Under the pieces are notes generated by a model. It made no database searches. It was not told where the DNA came from and saw only the letters and a list, made by a program, of their open reading frames with translations. 64,000 nucleotides of DNA from Strongylocentrotus droebachiensis (Eukaryota; Echinodermata; Echinoidea; Camarodonta; Strongylocentrotidae), in NCBI GenBank assembly GCA_035222895.1, contig JAVYIG010007872.1:32143-96142 (forward strand), read 5' to 3'. A program made the position numbers and the translations under genes. This document shows positions 49,801 through 62,300 of this stretch, in pieces. How positions within the stretch are numbered: the first letter of the stretch is position 1; each line of letters starts with the position of its first letter.

Positions 49801-52245
49801 TTATTCTATTATTAGGAAAATTAAGATGAAGGAAAAGAGAAAAAAAGAATCATTCTCTAGATGGATAGTCTGTAGTGATTGTTTGGTGCTGATGGGGAAG
49901 GGTAGAAACAGAAATTGTAGAACAACAAATGCAGTCTTTATATTTGGCATCTAGTCAGAGACATTTTTTGCTCTTCAGCTACACACATTCAAACTCTTTC
50001 TTTTCCCTCTTTCAGTTTCACGTAATAGATCATTAAAAATATTTTCAATATGATGATCAGAAGTATACATTTTCTCTTTCTTTCTGGCTCGTTTTACAGT
50101 GATTATGTGCTACCGGTTTTACAAATGTTTATGACTGATTTGTACTATATGTTATGAAGGGAGCCTTTCCAATCTCGTAATCTTTGTCCTGTCTGTATTC
50201 CGACTATATTTCATCATTATTTTTCACTGCTTAGAGTTATATGTAATTTTTACATGATTAAGTATACAATTTTACATGTTTGAAAATTATGGTGAAACTA
50301 TAATGAAAATGAAATAGTAATAATGCTACTTCTCTCTTCCATCTTGTTTACCTCAGGAATCACAAGACAGGAGACATTCGACTCCTTGGATGACTTCTCA
50401 TCTGACGAGGACGACAAGCTTCACTTCCCGTCCCCGGACTGGTCGGACAGATCGTTCTCTGGGTCATTCGACGAGAGCCCCGGTCCAAGCTCCGAATTTA
50501 CCGACGAAGTCACTGCACCAACTACAACGCATTTCCAAACTGTAACCGTGGTCGAACACTCGCACGTCGTCCAAAACGGAAAACTACCACCGAGGAAATC
50601 TCCTAGAACCCAATCACCAAGTGCGCAATATACGTCCAAAAGCACGTCAAAGACAGCATCACCGAACGATGCAACAGTGGAGTATGACAATGCTGCTTTT
50701 GTCGTTGAGGATGAGAGCAGGAAGGGTAAAAGTAAAAGACAACGAAGCCCGAAGCTGACCCCAGAACAGAAGAGGGCGATCTGGCAGGGCCATAAGGGTG
50801 CCAGGAAAAGGCTTGAAGCTCTAAAGCAGGCCAGTGCCGAAAGGGCGTCTTCTTCGCATTCATCGAAGGGGAAAAAGTCCCGTAGCAAAACCCGACATGA
50901 AAAGCATGAAAAAGATGCTGACAAGATTCTAAAAGATAATTCACCCGATAGGAACAAGCATAAACGACTTGAAAGGATCTCAACGAGGCAACATTCTTTG
51001 GATAGTTTGACGATTCCTACAAAACGGAGGGCGCCGATGTTATCCTCGAGGTCGTGTGATCAGCCCGATAATGTCGTGACTGTGAAAGTTGATATTGAAA
51101 ATAGCGATGGCAGAAACAGAGTTGCGGATTTTGTTTCGGAAGAAATAGAAAAGTCCCTAAATGTCAAATCTGCCAAATCAGAAGCAGGAACCACTCGTGC
51201 CAAAAAGAAGCGCAAAAAGACTGATAGTAAAGTAGAGCGGGCTGCGAAGAAGGATAACCTCGAGATTAAACCACAAAGGGACCAGAATATCCCAAATAGT
51301 CCGAATAGCTCTCCGAGTGCACACGAGAAACGCAAAACAGACAACAGTACACTTCAAAGGCCGCGTTTTGAAATAGCACGTGAAAATTACAATTCGGATT
51401 TCTCAAGCTTCGGATCTGGTGAGCTCTACGACATCCCCGAGGAATCGCCGGAAGAAATGTTGGGTGAAAGTTCCGGATGGAGTCCCTCAACAGTTAGAGC
51501 GATCAGAACGCAATATAAACATGAAGTATTGCCCAGAGGGGATGCCGGTCTAAACCATGACAGAAGCCTTGTTCAGAGAAAGCACAAGGACAGGGAGAGA
51601 CAACGAGCGAGGAGTAAGGCAGATTACGTGGAGCCTGGCTCGCAAGTCAAAAGTCAGAGACCATCGAAAGCCTTGCTGAGTAGACAACCCTCACAAGATC
51701 ATTCAAGATCTTTGGAAGTGAATTCAATAGAAATGACAGAGCTCAACAGCCTAGGCTCTACTGTAAATAACACGTTCGATCATTCCCAAGACCTCAACAA
51801 TGACATGTCATTTAACCAACCGAATGTTGTTAAAGAGACTGCAGTGGATAATGACCAATCAAAGTATTATACATCGGGAAGTCTCCCAGAAACAAGTGGG
51901 CAATCGGAAGACTATGGAGTTGAATCAGAACAATCCATGCTGGATGAACCCTCAACACCCACGGGCGATCACAATCAGGATGATGGATATCGTACGGAAG
52001 AAGGAGAACAGCGTAGTTTTACACTCCAAACTCAAGGATGGTCATCGCTGAACTCTCCTCCGGGAAATACCCTGAGAGAAGACGAAGGCCCTGCTGATCA
52101 CAAAGGACGATTAAGCAAGAGCAGGTCAGCCGGAGATCGTCCTTCGGCCAAGGACATGAGGGAACGGTATAAGAAGTCACGTCTAAGTATGGCGGCCATA
52201 TTCGAAAGTATATGTGATGATTCACAGGAGGTGGTGTATCTGTGA
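46852..52245 (+). CDS. Class A (rhodopsin-like) GPCR with very long C-terminal tail, three coding exons
   Basis: The exons are 46852-47613, 49206-49416 and 50357-52245. All junctions are gt/ag with matching phases (0, then 1), giving 953 residues. Helices by residue: TM1 about 13-34 with N25 of the GN-type motif; TM2 43-66; TM3 78-103 starting at C78 and ending D102-R103-V104 in place of DRY; TM4 123-142 with W130; ECL2 C153; TM5 about 155-190; TM6 233-257 with P253-like proline; TM7 269-293. H52 stands where D2.50 is expected, and H285-P286-P-L-L replaces NPxxY. Cysteines after helix 8 could be palmitoylated. The 628-residue tail is Ser-, Lys- and Glu-rich, with basic clusters and a hydrophobic end VVYL that could bind a PDZ domain. 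The architecture recalls orphan GPR149, with prostanoid receptors the next closest. The ligand is unknown. Confidence 0.88.
47614..49205 (+). other. Intron 1 of the GPCR gene
   Basis: Bounded by gtaagt at 47614 and ccctttag at 49205. It contains a short GAT repeat near 48945. No internal gene or named element seen. Confidence 0.85.
49417..50356 (+). other. Intron 2 of the GPCR gene
   Basis: Bounded by gtaata at 49417 and tttacctcag at 50356. No internal element recognised. Confidence 0.85.
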
Positions 52246-52815
52246 AAGAAGTGATCAAGCAATTTGAGGTATTAAATTACGTATATCTAGGTAGGGTTGA
52301 TCGACATCAGGATATTAAATGTCTTTCCATTCCCCAATATACTCTAATATACTTAAGCACCTTCACAAAGCAGTCAAAATCTCTAAAGGATGCTTCAAAG
52401 AAAAATGTGATCATGCAACAATGTATCCACCTGTTTCATAATCTTGCACTTTTGACAACGTGGTGTGAAAGTATTTGTATGAACAGTCCTAATCAAAATG
52501 ATCTGGTTTTCAATTCAGTCAGAACTTACTGAAAAAGAACCTGCAGAAGTTGCTTAACATTATATTTTTAAACGTTCATATACTTTCAGAAAACCAAGAT
52601 GATTTATATTGTTGTGTTGAAGACGAACGGGTTTAAATCTCATCAAAATTGACTTCCGAAAGTCTCGTGAAAATCAACAGGGTAAAAGAAAAACACCACG
52701 CTGATAAAATTTGAAGAGGATCTTTTTTTTTGGAATTATTTATTTATAATTGTATACGCCTGAAGGGTAGACCACAAACCCAAATAGTCATCAATAAAGA
52801 TTCTGACCACTAGGA
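52246..52815 (+). terminator. GPCR 3' UTR with polyadenylation signal
   Basis: AATAAA at 52793-52798 (catcaataaagattctg) lies about 550 bases past the stop and is followed by a T-rich, GT-containing stretch. This makes it a credible 3' end for the receptor mRNA. Confidence 0.6.
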
Positions 52816-54462
52816 AAAATATTTTTGGTGCTCTTTTGTATGCATATTAAACAATGTGCTGGAATGAAAAATCCTAAGTTATAATAAGTAATATACGACG
52901 CTCTCTTTAGATTGTATTATCACAGCACGCTTGATCGGTCTAAAACCCTAGATATTCTATGTTTGTATATACTCTGTGAAAAGATGAATACTACATTATA
53001 AAGGCAAGATAAGTCAAGTGCTGGTTACTTGAGGATAACATGTTGGAGGTAGAATGAAAAATAATCTCATATATTATAAATGCGCGCTAAGGTATTCGAC
53101 GTGAAAGTTTTTCTACCATGAGCTTACTTATATATAACAAAATCTTTAAATTTATGCAAACAATTCTATATTTTCATTTCAAATACTTATATGCAAACGC
53201 GATATTCATATCAATGTGTATACTGAAAGCATGAATTTTGTCTTAATGTTCCTGAGAGCTATCTCCCAGGTAACAAAAGACGTTATTTGGACGTAAACAA
53301 ACGTGGTAACGTCCTCGGAACGTTTTGCGAACGTTTTGAGAACGTTTTGTTTTGAATTTAAAGCTTATATTCATACATTCCTGTAGCGAGAAGATGTTCT
53401 TCGGTATAACTACTTTTAATCAGGCAAGCATTATGAAGATCATTGTTATTTCGTTTTCTTTCCAAAAATTAAAAAAGACTCGGGTTATAATACATGTACC
53501 TTTTTGTATGATGTGTGTTTGCATTAATTCCTATCGTGTTAGATAATGTTTTATTGTACAGCCTTATCACCTGATAGATGATGTTATTACACATTGGGAT
53601 TATATTCGTTACCTTTGATTAAAAGTGTTTCGAGATTAAAAGGCCCCTCCATCTTCAATTTATTTTCGAGAATAGACTGCATCTCCTTATTCAAAGATAC
53701 GGAATAAATATATGTTCAGATGCAGTCAATCCCACATCAATTATAATTACATTACAAAAGGCATTAATTTCCAGTTCATCGTATTAATAATATAATAGTT
53801 TTTTTATTTTTATGTATACATAAATTAAAAAAAATATGGAGTGAGGAGTACCGTAGAGAACAAAATTATATCGTCAGATCCGTTAGAGTTAAATTGAACA
53901 CAAGTTGGGTTAAGTGTTTATCATATTGAACAAGCGCTACTCTCCACCATAGCATTATGGGACTTTATCACCAAAGATATGTACTTTTTTAATATGGAAA
54001 TGAAAATATATTCTACACTAGGAAAAGAGCAACATTGGAAATGTAATAATTATCGGCCATGAGGTAAAGAATTTGTAAAGCTTTTCTTCTGAACAAAAAT
54101 GATTTCAACCAAACTTTCCCATTTAGTTGCCTTTCATAAAAGTTCCATGGATTTTATAACAGTTTACTGTGTCTTGATGACGAAGAAACAAATATCTTTC
54201 TCGAAGCCAATGTGATCAATTTTAATTGCACTTCTTATATACTACCTGTAGATATTGGTGCACATTGCATGATCGGGGGACTGGGGGTATTCTCATATCT
54301 AAATCTCAATATTCGGTGTATTATTAATTGTCATGGTCCTTACCAATATTTGTGTTTTTTGATAGCGAGGGTCCTCCCTCGAAGCTATAAGCCATGTGGA
54401 CGCACTTTACTATAATGCTACGCCAGTTTGCTGTTAAAATGAATGCTTGCCCGGCTTGTAAT
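52816..54462. other. Non-coding stretch
   Basis: One oddity is a run of three gaacgttttg-type units at about 53314-53349. No gene recognised. Confidence 0.45.
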
Positions 54463-54466
54463 TTGA

Positions 54467-54897
54467 AGGTAATACAAAGTGTTTGTATAGGGTCGTGAAT
54501 TTGGTTCAAGTGAAAATGTTGTAAGCATATACGACCCTACAATATTAAATGATCGTTGTCGCGGTTGAAATCGAGTCAAAGGTGATGAAATTGTGATCAA
54601 GTTTGATATTACTTTAGCTTTAAAAAAAATGGTTTCTTGACTAAAATCGACCGATTTTCTATTCCCGCTTTAAAATTATATATCAGAACTACATGTTAAG
54701 AGATTTTCATGGTCTCAGCTACCAATGTATGGCCGTCGGCACTATTTCAAATTTATCGAGAGCACCGATAAATTTGTTATTCTAATTTCTTGAAATCCTT
54801 AACATTTATAAAGAGCCTAATTTTTTTCAAAGTTGCCTATTCTAACACTTTCATAATCCAATCCTGTTGAAATTATTACCAAAACTTTGTATTACCT
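54467..54897. mobile_element. TTAA-flanked MITE family B, copy 2
   Basis: It is homologous along its length to 27136-27636. The shared blocks include the ends (aggtaatacaaagtg and ccaaaactttgtattacct), gatcgttgtcgcggttgaaa, ttgactaaaatcgaccgatt and tgtatggccgtcggc. The right flank is TTAA (54898-54901). The left flank is TTGA, a one-base decay of the duplication. It is 431 bp, with an internal shortening relative to copy 1. Confidence 0.85.
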
Positions 54898-55573
54898 TTA
54901 ACACTTTGAATACTCCGAGTCGTTCAATCCCGAGTGAACCCTTGTTGTTATTAATGGATCGTTGTATATAACTTCGAGGTTTCACTAACCTCAGGTTGAG
55001 AACCATGACGGTGTCGTGTACACGTAGATGCAGCTCCTTCATGAATCGATGTATGCATTCAATCATGATGAAATGTTGCGTTTTTGTGGTAAGTGCCTCT
55101 ATATAATAAGCGAAAAATTCTATACCTATACTAACAAACATAATCGTGCAAATCTAATACGTAAGTGCTTATAGTAATCACTTGTATTAAAATATACTAT
55201 TGCAATGCGGTTAACCAATAGTGCTTTTTATATCTATATATTTGCATTCACCACTGTATCATACTATCATCTTTGATATTGCATTATGAAAATCCAGAAC
55301 ACTGAAAAATGTGCAACAAATACACCTGTGTGTGCATTATGAATGTCACCTGCAACTTTTTCTTTCTTTCTATAGTATGTGCAAATGTTTGTGACTAAAC
55401 CACAATGACTATAGGCCCATACTCTACCTATATTCAAAGCCAATGCCGGGTGTAGGATTTTGTTCAAACTGGGGTTTTAAGAAGAATTTCGCACTGAAAT
55501 GTATTTGTATTAAAAGAGGCAGAAAATGAGAGGAACAGGTCAGTGAAGATTTGAGAAAAATCTGGTGAAAAAT

Positions 55574-55886
55574 AAGAAAGTTTTGAATTTTTGAAAGTTT
55601 CGATCAATCAAACACAAATTAGCAACTCTTGTGACGTATCTTGGGAGCTCCTCCACTTCGCTCATAAACTTTCATTTTCTTAGTAATTGATGACAAATTA
55701 CATTCGTTACAATATTTTGTAACAATTACATTTAGGGTGCATATGTGATTGGACATTTTCTTTAGGGCAAAAATAGAAATTTATAAATCTTTTGGTACAG
55801 AACAAATGGAGGGGACCTCGCCAGATACGTCACGGAGTTCTCAATCTGTGTTTTATTGATCGCAACATACAACAATTCATAACTCT
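55574..55886. mobile_element. Foldback MITE, about 310 bp
   Basis: The left arm (about 55574-55655) contains tttcgatcaatcaaacacaa and gtgacgtatcttgggagctc. The right arm (about 55805-55886) contains the inverse forms cagatacgtcacggagttct and gtgttttattgatcgcaaca. Arms of about 80 bp pair imperfectly around an AT-rich centre. No target duplication resolved. Confidence 0.65.
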
Positions 55887-56550
55887 GTCCCTCAGTATTC
55901 CGTGCAAATTTTGTAATTTAATTTGAATAATTAGGATTTTAAAGCGGGATGAAAAAAGCAGTGAAATCTAAATGAGAAAGTGCACTGTTGCCCATAAAGC
56001 TGGAATAATTTTCCATAACCTCTTTTCATGAAATGATTGTGACAATATGATTTATTCTTGATAGATAAAGTGTAAATCTTCTCAGAACTTTATTGATTAG
56101 TCTAAGTAGTCATATAGCCATTGAGGTCAATGTATAGAGATTAAACGTAAATAATTTCTTTGTCAAAGTATTGGCAAAAGTATTAGTACCTAGGCAAATA
56201 TATGAACACACCTTCCTCACAAAATCACACATTCTGATTCTGAATTACGAAACGTATTATCATGGCCACATCGATGCCGGTTACAGGGTGATAATACAAA
56301 ATATAATAACAATAATTATTATAATAATAATTAAATTGATTTGTATTTTTATTGCGCTATCTTTCTAGAACTTCAATTCATAGGCGCAGGAGAAAATAAA
56401 ATAAAGTCAAAATAAGTACCATATTCTCGTGTCATGCAAGCATTGCATACAAATGTAAGAGTTGGACTTGAAACACTCGAAGATGTTGTAGTCTTCAACT
56501 CCAAAGGTAAAGAAAGTGTCGTTCCGCAAAGAACACCTTTCATCTTCTTC

Positions 56551-56748
56551 TTATGATCTGAAAAAGATGCTGATGATTGCGATAATCTTAGACTTCAAGA
56601 AGGTGTATATTAAAGGTATAATTAGATCTTGAAGGTAGCTTGGTGCGAATCCATTCACAACTTTCCATGTCAGGAGAGGTATCTTAAATTGTATGCACTT
56701 GCAGCTTTCGAGGATACGCAGTTGCTCCGCGGTCAATATTTGAAACAC
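56551..56748 (-). mobile_element. CR1-like LINE fragment
   Basis: The minus-strand frame reads CKCIQFKIPLLTWKVVNGFA followed by PSYLQDLI. This matches the conserved C-terminal RT block of CR1/jockey-type elements, the same block as at 18529. Only about 30 residues are recognisable. Confidence 0.7.
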
Positions 56749-57421
56749 CGACCAAAGTAACTGTTCTTGATTTCAACCATCAACCAAACACTGTACCTCA
56801 CCCTAACGCTACCCCTAAACCTGAACTAGAAACCAGACACGCACAACCGTTATATAACCAAATTCTCCGTATTCTACTAATTCAGTTAGACCGGGCTCTG
56901 AGCGTTATACAAAAAACCTTAGACATTAGACTATCTTCCTGTGTTAAACCCGATTTTTAATTAAAGCTAAGCCCGGCGTCAGTTTTCAACTTTAAAAGAA
57001 TATACGGGTCTATATTGATAACAAACAAATTAATCCCGGAGCAACTGTCACCGAAGCACTCACTTTTTATTTTTGTCTGTGTTTTAAATAGAGCTCACAC
57101 TAATTTTGCCCATCTCTTACCTTTCTGTTTGGTATTATCACAAACTTATATATTGTACATAAATGAATCTGTTTACAGGGCTATTACCTGGCAAAGATCC
57201 ATGTAAAATGTATTTTTTCCATGATTTTATGTCGCAATGATTTATGAATTATGATTCTGCTATTTGACAGACAAAAGCTGATGCAAAATTTTATACCATT
57301 GGTGTTTTATTTTTTGTGTATTTATTCATACCGTCAAAAGTGCAATTTTATCAAATAAAACACGAAGTCACAATATTGGGTTTCTTTTGCAATTATTTAA
57401 ATAATTCACTTCGGAGATACA

Positions 57422-57634
57422 CACTATGAACATGACTTACAAAGAAAGCGGACAAAATATACAGTTCCTCAGGTAGACAAAGGAACATCCCTTCACTGCT
57501 ATTATGTAAAAATGTGTAGAACAGGTGTCACATGCATATTCACTTTTTACATAATAGCAGTGAAGGGATGTTCCTTTGTCTACCTGAGGAACTGTATATT
57601 TTGTCCGCTTTCTTTGTAAGTCATATTCATAGTG
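57422..57634. repeat. Near-perfect hairpin, 91-bp arms, 31-bp loop
   Basis: Bases 57422-57512 are the inverse complement of 57544-57634 with about one mismatch (gaacatgac against gaatatgac). The arms include ggacaaaatatacagttcct and ctcaggtagacaaaggaaca. No terminal motif or target duplication was recognised. Such identity means recent origin or ongoing homogenisation, and a transcript would fold into a long dsRNA. Confidence 0.95.
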
Positions 57635-59015
57635 ACATGTACCATCTGCGCAAAGGTGGATAAAGGTCATTTTGTACAAAACTTTAAAATCCATGGGCCT
57701 ATATTTCACTATGCCTAATGTATTCAAACCCAACCCTGTGTCCAAGATCTCGTTTAACAAAGGAAAAATTAGAATTCGGACTAATTTCCTTTGTAAAATC
57801 TAATTTCGAACAAAAAAAGAGGACCTTTATCTGCCCATGCACAGATATAAGATCTCCAAAGTGGATTATTGCAGGATAGGCCTACGTGTTCATGAAAGTT
57901 AAGCCATCATTATTCAGTTAGGCTCCGGCGGTACATTCTATTATAACACAGGTGGGGCAAACAAAATAAATTCATAAAGCACCTCTATCACTTTGCTGGT
58001 AATTATTCTAAACTGTACAAAGTGGGACATCCCAATGTGTATTAACGATTTGTGGATATTTGGGGGTCATTTTGTGCAAGTGCATACAGAATGACACGAT
58101 CGCAAATAGTTTCGAGAAATCAACTCTATGGCATTTTCACTTAGCCTATTGTATATGTTATAGAAATCATGTTAGTTAACGTAGCACTTCATTTTAATGT
58201 TCGCCAGTCACTTGACGGACAAAGGCTGTTGAAATTGCCTTCGGTTGAGTAATCGAAAGTTTTCGCAAACGACGTGAATTTTAGGCTTTATTAAAAATGC
58301 ACAATATTATTAAGGTAACGGAAATAACTCTTTCTTACTCTTCCCCATTTCTCTAAACCGTGCCCATGGATCTCGATGGTAGTGTTCTTTCACTTAACCC
58401 TTCTCAGTCTGCTCACAGAGGGCGCAATCTTATTTCTCCGACCACTCAGAATTGAGTTGTTGGATGTGGGCAGCTCTGTGTAGCCTCAAGGAAAAAAGCG
58501 CTTTATCAAATAACCTTTTGGATTGGATGCAGCCGTAACCTTCAAACAACTTTGGGCGAACTCAGAAAAGAAAGAAAACATTGAAGTGTGTGAAGAAAAA
58601 AAAATAGACAGACAATAGATAGACATCTACCAATGACTTAGCCACTGGCTTAGCCACGTATCAACGATGTGGTGAAGATTCATTCTACTTTAAGCTTTTA
58701 GTAGATTGATAGAGATTTTCGCCCCCCCCCCAACAAAAAAATTAGGCACACTCATGGTCAACATTTTTTTTTCTGATCAGTATTATAAGTAGTATTTCCG
58801 ATTTTTAGAATCCCTTTTATTCATCTCAACATTCAAAAGTAAGAAAATAAATCCTCACCGTATACTGAATGATATTTGAATCTATGACTTTTGAATGCTA
58901 AAATATTCTATTTGGACTTGTTTTTGTTTTGTTTTCTCAATTAAAACATCTTTTAAAGAAAAAAAGAAAAGAAAAGATGCTTCATGAATATTATGCATGC
59001 ACAATAAATAACATG
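57635..59015. other. Non-coding stretch upstream of the zinc-finger gene
   Basis: No exon or named repeat recognised. Short poly-C near 58723. Confidence 0.45.
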
Positions 59016-59019
59016 AACA

Positions 59020-59356
59020 GCGCATGCGCGCGCATTGAAGTGAGTGACGTCATTGCACCAGCTGGCTGTTCGAACGAAATTTGAGGTCTAGCTAGTTTTT
59101 CTTGAGATTAGGGCCCGGCCCCACGCCACAAGTTTGATCTTACTAAGTTTTCTGAGAAATATTAGGAACATAGGTGTTAAATGGCCAAGCAAACGTGGAA
59201 TCCAGAAATCTGACCTAAAATTGCTAAACACTATATTTATCTGATGAAGTCAGATGACCACAGCTCGGGCCTCTTTTGACAGTTCTCGGAGCACAGTCAG
59301 CGTAGTCCTACCCTTCCGCTAGCGCTGGTCCCGCCTAGCGCCGGGCGCCTGTCGAC
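59020..59356 (+). promoter_or_regulatory. Promoter and leader of the zinc-finger gene (NRF1 and CRE sites)
   Basis: A perfect NRF1 palindrome GCGCATGCGC at 59020-59029 is followed by a perfect CRE TGACGTCA at 59045-59052 in a CpG-richer patch. This lies about 305-337 bases before the ATG at 59357. The pair is typical of TATA-less housekeeping promoters. The transcription start was not determined. Confidence 0.65.
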
Positions 59357-62300
59357 ATGTCCAGTCCACATCGACACGATACATTTCAGGTACGGGGCCG
59401 CAGTTAGTCTAGATCTACGGTAGATAACTTGGACAAACTTAACAAGTTAGATTCTGGATGCCATATCAATTTAGTTTGTATGAGTTATCGACAAGTTCTA
59501 AATCAAAATTCGAATGTTTATATTTTGATTATTGTAATGATTTTAAACTAGACTCTAACTTAGATCTAGGGTCTATTTATCAGTGTTAAAGTGTCACTGT
59601 CACTTGTCAGTCACTCAGTTAAAACACAGACGAGTATTTTGGAGGACCAACCAACCAAGAAATAAGTGAGTCATTCAGTGTTACTGTTATTTGTTGTTAC
59701 TGTTATGTTACTGCGTAAGTGGAATTTTAATTTGCTTGTTCAGTTGTTACAACGCTGCATTATAGATAATTAATATGGCTCTAGACTCTAGTGTTTGTCG
59801 CACCGCCACCGGGTGTGCGTCATTTCGTCACACGCATTGGTTTCCTCATTTAGGGCAAAGACCAGGAAGGCAGATCATGAACTTCAATTCATTTCTTCTT
59901 ATTGTGTATAGATCTAGACCTGTCTAGGCCTAGAATAATTATGTACGTGTGGTTTTGGTTATGACTTATGTATTCAATCAGCAACTGTAGTCTACTTCTA
60001 GATCTACTAGACCTTTCATAGTCTGTGCATGTTTTCTTTTTCCTTTCAGGAAGCAGTCGTGAAAATCAAACGAGAAGTGATTGGTGGTGAGACTATCATC
60101 CATGTTGAGGATACATGGAACGTTCCTGGAACTGAGGTAATCAAAGCAGAACCAACAGAAGGTAGGATGAAGGAAGAGCTCTCAACATTAATTCATCATT
60201 AATAAATGCATTGATTTATCTACCCTAGCCTATTTCTTCTTTTCCCTTTCTTGCTAAATTCTAAAGTTCTGTTTTCTCATCATTTGAAGAAAGCCAAAAG
60301 TTGATCATAGAGGTAACGTTTTGGACCAGACATGAAAATTAATCCTTTCTTTACAATCTTATGAACCCCCCCTCCCCCCCTGTAAAAAAAAAAGCACCAG
60401 AATTTAAGCAATTACTACTAAATTGGCATTATTTGTAAGGAAATAACTATTGAGAACGTAGTTACTGATAAAAATGACTTGTATTAAGTAGTTGATTATA
60501 AAGGCCCCATTCCATTGAGTTTTAGTGCTCTAGCCTAGGCACCTTGGGCTTTCCTGACATGTTGAACCTTCATCGTCTCGCAAGTTGATGTTGATGTTTT
60601 GGCACAAATAAGTTATTTATAATTTTTATTTATTTTTTCTTCAGAGAAAGTCATTCACGTGAACCAACAGCATAAATCACGGGAGACCAAGAAGGGAGAA
60701 GCAAAGATGGATTTCAAAGAAGAATACATGAACTTCCTCTATATGAGGAAAGCCCGAGAGAATGAACACCTTGAAGCTCAAGTGCTTGATGCAGCCCAGA
60801 GTTCCACATTTGAAGGTAAGTGATGACAATATGGTATAAAGAGGGGTGCAGCAGAGAACAATACATATATATGCCAGAGAAGCATTGTTCTAAGGTCAGT
60901 TTCTTAGAAAATTGTGAGCACAGATTACGGGCTCGTCACATCAATGAATCATGTATCACTGTTTTAACCAAAGTTCCCGCAGTGAATGCCAGTATAAGGT
61001 ATCCAGAGTATGTTTTAAAAGGGATACCTTATACTGGCATTCACTGCGGGAACCTTGGTTAAAAGAGTGATACATGATTCATTGATATGACGAGCCAACC
61101 GTTTTCTGTGCTCACAGTTCACTTTTTGTGTATTTTTTTAATGCAAGGTATGTCTTGAAAGTAAACCATAAGAAATCATACAGAAATAGAGTTATCATGC
61201 AGTTGCAGACCTCAATATGGTTTACTGGTTAACATTAACAGTCAGCAATGGTCTCTATTTCTGTAGAAATGAAGTTTCCAAACATATCAACAAAGGTTTA
61301 TCTTCATAAGATGTGGAAATACTTAAAAAAATATATTTTGCATTCATTTTGCATGAAGACATTTATCTTCATAACCGCACTCTATGGACAAACAATATGA
61401 GTATCCTTATTATGGTTGTAGCCAGTACCGGTTCTAGAAGCCCCCACCCCCCCTCCCCCCCCCCCCACCCCCCCCCACAAAAAAAAATCACAATGTATGT
61501 GTTGAAAATGTATACAAATACCTCCTGGCCCCCCCCCCCCCCCCCCGGGCTTCCTTAAAAAAAATATTCTGGAATTACTCCTGGTTGTAGCTAGTCTTAC
61601 AAAATAGACTTTATATGGCATTTCAATGGACGGGTCGCAGAGAAGGACTTGTACATTCTTCCTGTTAAGATATATTTGCCACACCTCGTTAACAAAAAAT
61701 TGTGAGTGCATTGGTAGATATTTGAAGAAAAGAAGATTCCAAACATATCAACAAAGGTTTATCTGTATAAGATGTGGAATCACTGGTATGATATATTTTG
61801 TATCCTCATCGCATAACTTGTTTAGGTAATCATGCCAACTTCATTGTCAGGTATTCTGATTATGGCTGTAGGCATTCTTAATTATTTTATAACTAGGCAT
61901 TTGATAAAGAAAAGTCGTGAGAGTAAACTTTCTTTCCATTGAGACAGTTTTGCTAGCCCTCGTCAAGTAAGTGTTTTGACATTTAGAAAAAAATTAAATT
62001 GGATGTTTTACTTGAATTTACATTTTCAATTGTAAACAAAGCACCCCAATATATTCTTGTTTGTTTGTAGAAAAGGAGATTCCAAACATTAATAAAGGGT
62101 TATTTACAAGGTCTACTAATAACTGTATGAATATTATTATTTACGATTCAATGATTATTAGACCAAATGGATAGTAGACAAAATAGTAGACCGACTGAAT
62201 GACTATTAGCCCCAATGTTCATTAGACCAAATAATAAGTAGATGAAATTATTACTTGACCATGTGAATAGTAGACGGGCTGGGTATGGACCAAACCGCAA

